Shown in pieces: positions 49,701 to 59,222 of a DNA stretch of 64,000 nucleotides (positions are counted from its first letter, which is position 1; each line of letters starts with the position of its first letter). The notes beneath the pieces were generated by a model. That model ran no database searches. It saw only the letters and a list, made by a program, of their open reading frames with translations, and was not told the DNA's origin. The position numbers and the translations under genes were made by a program. This stretch comes from Branchiostoma floridae. Lineage: Eukaryota; Chordata; Leptocardii; Amphioxiformes; Branchiostomatidae. The stretch spans positions 13,671,822-13,735,821 of the forward strand of contig NC_049982.1 of assembly GCF_000003815.2 (NCBI RefSeq), read 5' to 3'.

Positions 49701-52700
49701 CAGCATAATAGCTTTCCTTCTAGATTTTGAATACTACCATATGTATGCTGGACTCTTAACTTTAGTTGGTCTGGCCCAAATCTTGACTGATAGTGATAAT
49801 CACGGGTTATTAACCGGTGATTATCACAATCAGTCAAGATTTGGGCCAGACCAAACTTATATATGTTGTGGGCAGACTTCAGTGTTCAAACAGTTTCTTT
49901 GTGAATTACATAAAGTCTTTTACTCAACTCTTTTCCACAAATTCTCTAGGCAACAGCTTATAACTACATGTAGATTTACTGAAGATTTTCCATGATCGTG
50001 CATTTCAAGTCATTGCAAATGCACAAAATGTAGATCTTAAAACATTTACTGGTATACCTTTCAGTTTCCAGAGGGCCTTGTTTGTCGGATGTGAAAAACT
50101 GTTTCTATTCAGAATTCAGTCAAACGACAAGAGGTCCACAGACCACTGCAAATCCCCTCCATTTTATGCCATCTTGCTGCCCTAATCAATTGTTTCTCTC
50201 AAAATCAATAATATTGCCTGGGCAGCCTGGCACACTCCCACTGATAATTGAAAATCTATGACACAAGGAAACGTCTTAGCTTTTACTAGTTTTAGAAGCC
50301 TTCACAGAATCTAACTATTAAAGTTCTACAGAAATGCCTTTTCTCCTTTCCCCTTCCCAATATGCCTAAATCATGTCACAGTCTACAAATATCTCTTTTC
50401 ATGTGAGTAGAGCATCTGGCCCCTTAAATGGTCCACTGGGCGTACAGAAGTCTCCTTGTGGGCAAGTATTCTGTATTGATTCCACAGCCACAAAGGCTGC
50501 AAGTGAACCCAAATTAATGAGAGCCTTGGCACTGTTTCAAGTACTAGAAAACTTGAGTTTTCCCTGGGAAAGGCTCCAGTTTCAAAGAAAAATCCAAAGG
50601 CAAATCTATTCCAGCCAACAAACAGCCAAGTATCCCTTTTTACAGTTAAACAAAGGGATTGAAACGTGTCAGCACCAGCCAAATGGTGCACGTAGATTTC
50701 AAAGTGTTGAGGCTCAGTCTCCTTGGTAACACATCCACTGGTACCCAGTTGTGATGTTACGTGTTGTCTGTGCTTTGTTTCTTAAATGCAGGGTTCTCCC
50801 CAGAATTTTTTAGTATAGTGGAGGGGCTGGCAAAAATAACCTGAACCAACACGCTGCGCTTCCATGATAATAGGTTCATTTTGTAATGACAGAGGGTGTC
50901 AAATACTACAAGTAGAATGTATTATACTTATAGTGATTCCTTTGTTGTGAAGTGGCAAAACAACTATTGTTTTGATCATTCACAAGTTTTTGCAGACAAT
51001 GCTGACTGGAAAAGTGATGCCACTTGGCACAACAATATGTGAATTTTCATTAATTTTAGCAAAACTAACCAAGGAAATAGGGAAGAAACACACTAAATTT
51101 CAAAAGGAGTATAGTGGAGCTGGGCTAGAGTATAGTGGAGGGCCTCCCTTATTCCATCCTCTGGGGAGGACTCTGTTAAATGCAACTTACCACTGTAGTC
51201 AACAACTCTTACCTTCAGCTAGTGTATATATATTTGTGTTTAGAGTCAGCTTTCAATGAAGATATGTATTAGAAAGGACCATATGACTCACACACCTCAG
51301 ACAGAACACAATATTGACACACTGTCTGGCTCAATGGCCTGTAGCCAAGAACTCTAAGAAGACAACTACAAGTGCTAGTACTTCTTTCAAGGTGTAATGT
51401 ATCTGAGGACAAATCTTTTTTGCCATTCAGGAAAAACAAATCACATTTCTTAAATCCACTTGATTTATTACTGCAGTGCAAAATCTTTGATCTGGGCACA
51501 ATGTTGTGATTATTTGTGGGGTATCCCTATCAGGCCCAACATATTGCATCCAGTTTGAAGTGACATGTTGTTCATGTACTGTCCATGCTTGTACATGATC
51601 TCTAGAAGACTGAAAAAAAGCACAGCATGTAATGCGGCAAAGCTAAAGGTTAAAAATGTCATTATCAAACATGCTAGTTCCATGTTGTTCTGATTATCAT
51701 AATACAGGCTAATCTTGACTTATCTTTATTACAGGTTTCCATTTCATGTCACTATGCAAAATATGCTTTTCAGTAAACAACTTTCCCCACACTTTACAAG
51801 TCTACTTGGTCCTATTACTATATTCAGCACAGCTAATTGGGTCCTTGGAGAATCGAGAAGCAGCTACTGGGTACTTATCAGATCCTAGTTGAACATCCAT
51901 ATGAAATTTAAATCATGCAATGTTGCAAACAGTTACAGCCCTTTGTGACAATATGTATAGACATGTCAGCCAGATTTCATAGGCTCAAGGAACTGTAGAG
52001 AATACGAACAGTATTTTTCATTTTTGCTTTCAATGCTTTCACATTCTGGGAGACAAATCTGACAAAATACCTTTATAATCCAAGGAGGTTAACCTCCTTG
52101 TATATTTCTAACAATGTATCCAAAGTAAGTAACATGTAGTATAACTTTGCCGCAACTGCCTGTGGTCAATAGTGCAAACAGAAGCCATCTTGCATGACTG
52201 AAGGAAGAAAAAATACCACGAACACCTTTGTGGCATTATGTGGGGCTGAAAAGACAAGTTCTGCATGAGAAACAAGGGTAGGTACCTTTGTCAATTTGGA
52301 ATATCAGGCATTCTGAAGGAGTTTCATTGATTCATTGTAGTGTTTGAATACATCTATGGTATTCCAGAGAGAGGTATGGTTAATGTGCTGGAACATAGTT
52401 TCGAAGAAAACATTTATTCTACATTTTATAAAACCCTCTCTAAGGCTTCTCAATTCTTTCTTAATGAAGGCTTGCTCAATACAATCATAAGAACAGTGCA
52501 TATGTGCCACTGATTAATTTGACAATTGGGTAATTCTGTATCATCCCAGTATTCCTACAGCTTAAAAATTTGTAAAAATAATGTCTTTCCATCACAGTAA
52601 CCATGTCAACAACAAAATCCATCCCCTTTCAATCATCCAATTATTACTTTGCTGATTGAAAGGGGATGGAAATATGGTAATTTTTGCCATCAGAATACCA

Positions 52701-54695
52701 AATGGAATATTCAACTGTGCAGCCCAATCCCAAACTCTGAGCTTGTATTGAGGCAAACCACTATGCAGACAATGAAACAAGTTTGTTGCTGGATAATCAA
52801 GAGTAAACAAACAAAGTAAGACAACGGCTCATATACTAGTATTAAGGTGTTTTACACTGAAAAAAAAAGACATTCTCTTATGTATCGTAAACATATTGCA
52901 TTTGCATCTTTACCATGCATAATTCATGTAGCTTCATCCATTAAAGATGGTTATTCTGTAACTTGTCAGCTGATTATTCTCATTGTAACAATGTACACAT
53001 TCATGCAATTATACTACTGACAATAATTGATGGTAGACATTCCATTTCAATAATCCAAAAATAGTGCTGAAATTGGTTAAGTCCAACCAAATTTTTCTTT
53101 TTGTGTGAGGCAAACTTTACCTTAGAAATTCACTTTCAAGTACAGGATGTTCATGATTGTTCTGTTTTATGAGTAATGCCTGATGTTTGCCTTGTTTGGA
53201 AGTGGTCCCAGACAAAACTGTTTCAATTCCATCAGCTTGGATAATGCAATTATGTGATCGAACGATAGTAACTCAAGGTCTGACTTAGTGACTATCTGTT
53301 AAACAAAAGCAAGACTTCAGTCATAAATTGTGCCTGAGCCAGTCAACTGAAAGCATCCATTTGGTTCAGTTATGTCTTACGATTATTAATCCCCAGCAGT
53401 CTTTCAAGAGACACATTCAATTTGACAATGGTAACACTTCAAACAAACTGTGTAATTCAATAATATGTTTCGACTTCTACACATGACAAACTGTAATTGA
53501 ATTGGAAAATTGAAATAAAAAGAATGGTAGGTATTTCACCCAAAACAAGCGTTAACATTTTAAGACTGTTGTAGTCTATTTCATAAGCAAACTACAAGTG
53601 TCTGCAGTCATTATGAAGAGGCATGACTGCATAAATCCATCGGACTGAATAAAAGTATGGTATTAGACGGTAGACCTGTAAATGCCTTTGATGTGTTAAA
53701 AGCGGTTCACAATACAGAAACAATCTATACACACGAACCTGACATGGAAAGTGCCAGTATATCGTACATGAATCCCATTTTTGAAAAGGGCAACTAAAAT
53801 ATAGGTATACATACTAGTAATTTGCTTAAGGGAAACTACCACGTCACCCCCCAAAAAAATATGAAGAAGGCAAAATACCCACTGAGTCATTTCCTCTCTT
53901 AAGGTTTCCTTACATTTACACCAATGGACACCATGTGGTTAACCAACATTTGTGTTTTCAAACAATATGGGACCGAACACAGAAACCTAGCTCTTGATCA
54001 GTGATAGGGTCACATTAAACTCATACAATAGCGCATAAAAAAATTACTAGTATGTGATGTCTGGGTACTCCTTGGTTGAAGTCGCAGGTGTCCACATCAA
54101 GCAGAGTTCTCGTTTCTGACGATTGGTCGACAGACACAAATTCTGTCGGATATCTAACACACAGTGGTATAAAACAACATTTCTAAGACAGAACATTTGA
54201 AAAGCCTTTAAATTTTTGTTGTTTGAAGAGTTTTCGCCCAGCAGAAAGCACAGGCCACCGCCCTTTGTTTACCCCTACCATTTCCTGCAGACGGAAAATC
54301 TATCATGGCGGTCGTTGACCAACAGTGCGAAAACTCGGCAGAAATTTGGCGTCAAATTCTGGCGTGACATGGACAACTCACCTTCGTTTCTTCTATTTTT
54401 TCATCTCCTATAGTGTCTGTTTCCATGATATAGTCTTCCGGCGGCTCCAGGGTCACGGATTTGCGAACAAAACGGAGGAAACGGCAGCAAACAAGAACTA
54501 CAGGCGGTTTCTCCTCAGAAATGGCAGGGGAAGAACTTGTGACGTCAGAGATCTCGCATAATCTCGCACTGCCCGAGATCAGGATTACTTACCACATAGA
54601 AACCTTACCTCAGCAAACTTGCCATTAAAATCCATAGAACCCAAGTCGATTACTTTCGGAAGACTTTCCGCGGTTACAATTTCTATTATAGCCAT
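43785..54695 (-). CDS. BTRC: beta-TrCP / Slimb, F-box WD40 substrate receptor of SCF ubiquitin ligase, complete
   Basis: It recognises phosphodegrons of the DSGxxS type (beta-catenin, IkB, PDCD4) for SCF ubiquitination. Exons in transcript order: 54609-54695 (1a), 48935-49163, 47476-47662, 47021-47114, 46604-46741, 46087-46205, 45723-45828, 45281-45424, 44975-45093, 44544-44654, 44247-44325, 43785-43943. All joins keep phase, giving 523 aa. Exon 2 holds the dimerisation D domain ([44 protein letters not shown], residues about 50-105). Exon 3 holds the F-box ([39 protein letters not shown]). Exons 5-12 hold seven WD40 repeats (residues about 220-510; [62 protein letters not shown]). The tail ends RTYTYVSK, close to the vertebrate RTYTYISR. 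An alternative first exon (1b) lies at 54382-54426. It is one gene, as expected before the vertebrate BTRC/FBXW11 split. Confidence 0.97.
47801..48630. mobile_element. pogo/Tigger-like MITE in a beta-TrCP intron
   Basis: TA flanks both ends. The TIR begins CAGTCAAACCTGCCC and is matched by its inverse complement GGGCAGGTTTGACTG. Subterminal CTTCTCAGCGACCACCTG motifs occur near both ends. CAGT termini with TA duplication fit the pogo/Tigger branch of Tc1-mariner. Length is 830 bp. The 117 codon minus ORF (47767-48120) runs out of the element and has no DDE motif visible, so it is non-autonomous. Confidence 0.75.
49764..49857. repeat. Near-perfect 94 bp palindrome
   Basis: Arms meet almost without a loop at GGGTTATTAACC. 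GGTCTGGCCCAAATCTTGAC at the left is inverted at the right, with only one or two mismatches over about 46 bp. Confidence 0.9.
50789..51178. mobile_element. MITE-like segment with imperfect ends
   Basis: GGGTTCTCCCCAGA at the left resembles the inverse of TCTGGGGAGGACTC at the right. AGTATAGTGGAG recurs three times inside. Old and diverged. Confidence 0.4.
52618..52670. repeat. Hairpin: perfect 18 bp arms, 17 base loop
   Basis: TCCATCCCCTTTCAATCA (52618-52635) and its exact inverse complement (52653-52670). Confidence 0.85.
54382..54426 (-). CDS. BTRC: beta-TrCP alternative first coding exon 1b
   Basis: ATG (54426) opens [15 protein letters not shown], directly followed by a strong GTGAGT donor in phase 0, which fits exon 2 at 49163. 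The peptide resembles the start of fly Slimb (METDKIMDETN) and of human FBXW11 (MEPDSVIEDKT) from memory. Exon 1a ([20 protein letters not shown]) does not. The 1b product would be 509 aa, very near Slimb. A CRE lies 114 bases upstream. Exon 1b may therefore be the ancestral start. Confidence 0.65.
54540..54547 (-). promoter_or_regulatory. Palindromic CRE upstream of beta-TrCP exon 1b
   Basis: TGACGTCA lies 114-121 bases upstream of the exon 1b ATG, next to repeated ATCTCGC motifs. Placement suits a proximal promoter for the short isoform. It also lies within intron 1 of the 1a transcript. Confidence 0.5.
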
Positions 54696-54973
54696 AAATA
54701 AAGCTGCAAAATAAACTTAAGTCAAGAGTCACGTGATACGAATGATTTGGTTCAACCATTTCTATATTAGGGGTGAATTATTGGTATGACAAATTTATCA
54801 CGGCAATAACTGCAAATATTTGGATCAATAACCTGACATTGACCACAATGACACGCTTTTTAATAATCTTTGCTACTATTTTCGATTACATCTATCATAA
54901 TCTAGATTATTTACACATGATTCAAAGAATTCAATCCAGAAAACCATAATAAACTCTTCCACTTCAGCTCAAC
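54696..54973. promoter_or_regulatory. Bidirectional promoter, beta-TrCP (1a) / PBDC1
   Basis: Only 278 bases separate the two divergent start codons, so both leaders and both core promoters must fit here. The PBDC1 start sits in TCAACATGGCGGACT, a close fit to the YY1 start-site motif (AANATGGC) known from short-leader housekeeping genes. No TATA box at a suitable distance was seen. Confidence 0.65.
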
Positions 54974-57942
54974 ATGGCGGACTATGGACTCGGTTCTCTG
55001 GTGAGTTTCACGTGCACGTGTGTTTTTCCTCAGAAATTAATACCTGAATGTTTATCCTACTGCCCTGATCATCTATAGTTAGTGCTGTTATTGTGTTTGT
55101 GTCCCAAGAAACTAGGGTCTCGATGAGGACCTTGTCTGCCACAAGTTATGACTCGACTCATGGCCTTCAAAATTGTAGTATAAAATTGACAAATTTATTA
55201 TGAGTAACGTTAGTTAACGTTACGTTATTTATGTTTATAAAATTTGGTATATAGATTATCCCTATATCGTCCTTATGTTCAGTATGAAGAGCACCAATAC
55301 CAGATACTTTCAATATTTTGGTCAGATGGCATCCCCAGCAGTTTAACCAAAAACAATATTGTCGACTTGTCCACCCAAGGAGGTCAGGATCATACCAAAC
55401 CCAAAGGCTTGTATATTGTAATATCATGAAATCCGCAAAATCTATGTCATAGAATCCATTGGGAACATTTTCTGCATAATTGTGTGAGTGAAGATATGTT
55501 TGCGGTTAAGGAGCGTTTCGATTTTTTTTCATCAATTTTCCAATTCAACAGTTTGTCATGTGAAGCCTTTCTCTTTTAAACTGACTTTAGCCTGGTTTTT
55601 ATACCAGACCCCAGCTCGATCTCAAAAATATCTATCGTGCAGATAGATACTTTTGAGGTTGGGGCTGGTATCCAGGCTACCTTTCTCTTGGAAGACAACA
55701 GGGACGATATTCATAACTAATGATTTAACTTTCAGAAATACTTTTGCAAATGGTAGAATTAGGTTATTGCCCTTCTAGGCTGTCGGAAATTGAATGTTAA
55801 GTTTTATTCAATAGCAAAAGTCATCTTGATGACAGAGTACAGACCAACACGCTCCAAATGTATGTACAGCATGTTCTCCTGTGTACTGATCTGTAGGACC
55901 CTGCTGGATCACTTGCAGCTGCAGGAGCCTTGTCACAGCCAGCAGAGAAGTACGTCAACAATGTAAGTAAAGTTGGGATGTGTGATAGTGATACAATGTT
56001 GCCATCTCATCTGTGGTGTACATGGTATCTAGGGATCTCCCCATGATGACACCCACTCACCATCATGTACCCTTCCCTGACCAGGGTTCTTCCTGTAACA
56101 TTTTGACACTGCGACAGACAAAAATCAGCATGTTAAGACATTAATTGAACCAAGCAGGGTCTACCAGCAAACTGCCCCTCAAAATAGAAGAAATTGCATT
56201 TCAGGGGGTCTAGGTTTCACAATTTTCCTGGGGGAGCATGCCCCATAGGATCTTAACACCTTCAAAAGGATTTCCAATCAAAATTGAGGGGCAGAAAAAA
56301 AGTTTCAGGCTGGCTAGAACACTGCTCCCTCAACCCAGCCTCTGCTCATACCTATGTCATCCAAGGTTTCGTAAATACAGAAGTACTGCAGCCCATGTGC
56401 TGCACTGCAGAATTGGCTTACTAAAACAGAACAATCCACAAGTGGAATAATCTCCTGCCGAAATTGTATACTGCCCTCACTAAACACATTTAAGTGCCAA
56501 CTGCCATCTTGTATGCTGTGCCAAGTATGCATTATGTTCCTAACAGCAAATTTCTAGACTAAGCTGAATCCATGCACTAGGTGAACATGACTGTCCTGTC
56601 AAACCTTGGTCAAACTGTAAGGATCTTTGACTCAACTCTTATTGTTTTAATTTTCCATGCAGCCTGACCTTGAGCTGGCCTGGGCATCAAAGGCCTTCCA
56701 ACATGCAGAAGTCTATTTTAATGTAAGTCTATATACTTTTTTCTTTTCTTTAGGTAACTTTAGAACATTTTGGACTTCATAGTACAGTGTATTTGGATTT
56801 TCAAAATTATCCTTTAAAGACAACAAGGGTCACATTATCATGTACACTAAAATAAGTCACAGATGATTGATATTGAGAGCCTTTTTTCTTCTTTTCACAG
56901 CTCATATCAGCAGTGGACACTACATGTCTGAAACTTACTGGGAAGATGGATGAGGAAATCTACACAGAGTTCAGAAAAGACTTTCCTGACCTGCATGTAG
57001 CAGCTGTTACTGAGGATGAGCTGAAATCAGAAGAAGCAAAATCAGTGAGTTACCTTTATGTTCAGTTGTCACAGCTTGTGTCACTTTTGTTAAATTGATG
57101 GTTTGCTTACCCAGAAGATAAGATGGATTTCTGTCAACATTTGTTTTCTTGTATTTTTAGAAGTGGTCAATTCTCTTAAATTGATGGTTTGCTTAGGACT
57201 TGTGTCAACATTTGTTACGTTTCATTGTGTTTTTAGAAGTGGCGGCCTTTCTGCAACAAGTTTGAAGGGAAGGTGGAAGATTTTAACTACGGAACTCTTC
57301 TGAGACTTAGGTCTGATCAGGACTACTCAGAAGAAAATTCCTGTATAGGTGGGTATGAACAATGTATTTTACATCTCAGTGTGTTCATCACGTTTGACAG
57401 GAACTGGTCAAATGATGGTCTCATGACTGAAGGAGTTGTCCATATAACCTTGTGAACATTGTTAGACATAGAATGTACATGTACCCAGAACGTAATGTAC
57501 ATATGGTAAATAGTCCGGAACGCAAACCTTTCACAATTGCTGAGTCTCATTTCGTCCTCTTTTGTCAATGTTGCATCAGAGTAATAGCTGTTGCATACAA
57601 CCTCAAATTCTGATTTCCAGTTATTGTGTCATGGCTGGTAAGATTCTTGCCCAAAAAATTCTAATCAATTGGTAGTAAACTCTTTTAAACACCTTAGTAA
57701 CCACTTCTAAAATATGTGGCAAAAGTTTGCTGTATTCTTATGCTACTTACCCTCAAGGTGAATAGAAACTTACAGTACCTTGACCTAGTATTAAGGCAGC
57801 ATTGTTGTTTCTTTTTTCAGTGCCAAGAATCCAATTCTATGCCATGGAGATTGCCAGAAACAGGGAGGGTCACAACCTTGCAGTATGGAAGAAGACAAAA
57901 GAGAAAGGAACTTCAGAAGACACTGCACAGAAACAGTCATGA
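54974..57942 (+). CDS. PBDC1: PBDC1, complete
   Basis: PBDC1 is a small conserved cytosolic protein. Its yeast relative (YPL225W) acts at the ribosome as a chaperone for newly made eEF1A; that role is established for yeast and inferred here. Exons: 54974-55000, 55897-55962, 56663-56722, 56901-57044, 57237-57348, 57821-57942. All joins keep phase, giving 176 aa. Family hallmarks: PAEKYVNN, PDLELAWASKAFQHAEVYFN, LISAVD, KMDEEIYTEFRKDFPDLHV, DELKSEEAK, KWRPFCNKFEGKVEDFNYG, TLLRLRSDQDYSEEN, PRIQFYAMEIARNREGHN. The long acidic/lysine tail of the human protein is absent; the protein ends about 20 residues after the conserved block. It is head-to-head with beta-TrCP and convergent with PDCD4. A copy of the exon 5 acceptor lies in intron 4. 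Confidence 0.97.
55588..55679. repeat. Fold-back element in PBDC1 intron 1
   Basis: TAGCCTGG...ACCAGACCCCAGC at the left pairs with GGGGCTGGTATCCAGGCTA at the right. The arm tips are GATAGATA/TATCTATC with a five-base loop. The left arm has about 11 extra bases. It resembles a small MITE. Confidence 0.75.
57094..57245 (+). repeat. PBDC1: Tandem duplication of the PBDC1 intron 4 / exon 5 junction
   Basis: TTGATGGTTTGCTTA...GTCAACATTTGTT...TTTTTAGAAGTGG occurs twice, at about 57096-57166 and 57181-57242. Only the second continues with the coding CGGCC of exon 5. The first is a decoy acceptor plus six exon-like bases followed by TCAATTCTC. Use of the first acceptor would lengthen the exon. Confidence 0.85.
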
Positions 57943-58150
57943 CTAGCAGATATTACATGTGCTATAACTGCCTATTATGTGTGAATGTATTGCTAACTGT
58001 ACTGTTGTTTAGGATTCCACATTACTTTCCTAAATTAGCATAGCTAAAATACTGTTTTTCATTTTTAAAATATGCATCCACCATTGTATATGTTCAAACA
58101 GCAATCAACAAGTTTTAGTATGCCCAGTTACCTGAGTTAATGGCATTTTT

Positions 58151-58192
58151 ACCTCCATGAAATGTCATGGAGGTTATATTTTACCCCGCGTT

Positions 58193-58223
<31 letters not shown>

Positions 58224-59222
58224 AAACAAAATAACTCAAGAACGGCTGGGTGGATTGGTTTCATACTTGGTGTGTTGGTAGTGTGTGACAAAAGCTGGAA
58301 ATGATTAGATTTTGGGCCCCCCTAGCGGCTCCCCTTGGTACTGCAGCGCAACTTCCGGTTTTGCTATCTCGGTGTTCTGAACATACTATGGCCACGATTT
58401 TTGAGTATTAGATAGCTCTTGTGCTCAGGAAGAAATGACATAAGTTTGGGCCCCCTAGCGTTTAGTTTTGGGATAGCAGGGGCATTTTTGTCAAAAACTT
58501 CTGAAGAGGATAACTCAAGAAGGGAACAACGGATTTTCATCATTTTTGGTATGTAGGTACCTTAGACAATGTTTTACAAGATAAGATACTAATTATGCAA
58601 AATAGGAGCACATTTGCATAATTAATGAGAATATTATATCATAGCAGTTTTTTCAATGTATCTCTTGTTCCAGACATGCTATGGTCTTGACATTTAGGTG
58701 GTAGATAGCTTTTAGTGACATGAACAAGTGGGGCAAGTTTCAGGCCCCTAACATTTGATTGTGGAATTGCAGGGGTGTTTTTGTCAAGACACTCCAAAGA
58801 GGATAACTGCAGAAAGGAACGACGGATTGCCTGCATTTTAGGCATGCAGGTAGCTTAGGCAAAGATGTTCATAATGATATACATGTTATGCAAATGAGGA
58901 CATAATTTGCATAATTAATGAGGGAATTGTATAGTTCCATTGTTTTCAATTAAACTGGACCTCAATACATGTAACACATGTTAATTATGATAGGTGGAAT
59001 ATAAGCAGATACCAAATATGGTAATGAGGAACTTATTTGCATAATTTATCGAAAAATTGCAAAACCGCTTTATGATTGATAATGGGAATTTTATAATTGT
59101 GACATGTGTACGTTATTCAATAATGAACAACACCATGCATAAATTATGTTAATGTGTTAGTCAATTGCATGAAATTTACGAAAGCTCTCAATTTTCATGG
59201 AGGTATGAGGTCGCCGAACTCT
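58151..59222 (+). mobile_element. Non-autonomous repeat element with ACCTCCATGA ends
   Basis: ACCTCCATGAAA at 58151 is inverted at 59193-59204 (TTTCATGGAGGT). A GT-rich run follows near the left end. Two diverged internal copies (about 58440-58600 and 58690-58860) share AGGATAACT, CAGGGG(C/T)(A/G)TTTTTGTCAA and ATGTAGGTA-type motifs. No ORF. Same vocabulary as 4265-4990. Confidence 0.65.
58188..58222. repeat. (TG)n microsatellite
   Basis: GTGTGT run inside the ACCTCCATGA element. Confidence 0.9.

Larger units (their letters stand above)
49164..54381 (-). other. beta-TrCP intron 1, no further exon seen
   Basis: Holds a 94 bp near-perfect palindrome (49764-49857), an imperfect MITE-like segment (50789-51178), a perfect 20 bp palindrome built on CAAGGAGGTTAACCTCCTTG (52081-52100) and an 18 bp-arm hairpin (52618-52670). 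A 118 codon ORF at 50373-50729 overlaps an opposite-strand ORF and is not recognised. Confidence 0.6.

Noticed and set aside
50373-50729. 118 codon plus-strand ORF in beta-TrCP intron 1
   Set aside because: An overlapping 102 codon ORF exists on the other strand, with no recognised domain. Possibly an old repeat.
54216-54561. Plus-strand ORFs upstream of PBDC1
   Set aside because: They lie opposite beta-TrCP exon 1b and its promoter, and their frame does not join PBDC1 exon 2.
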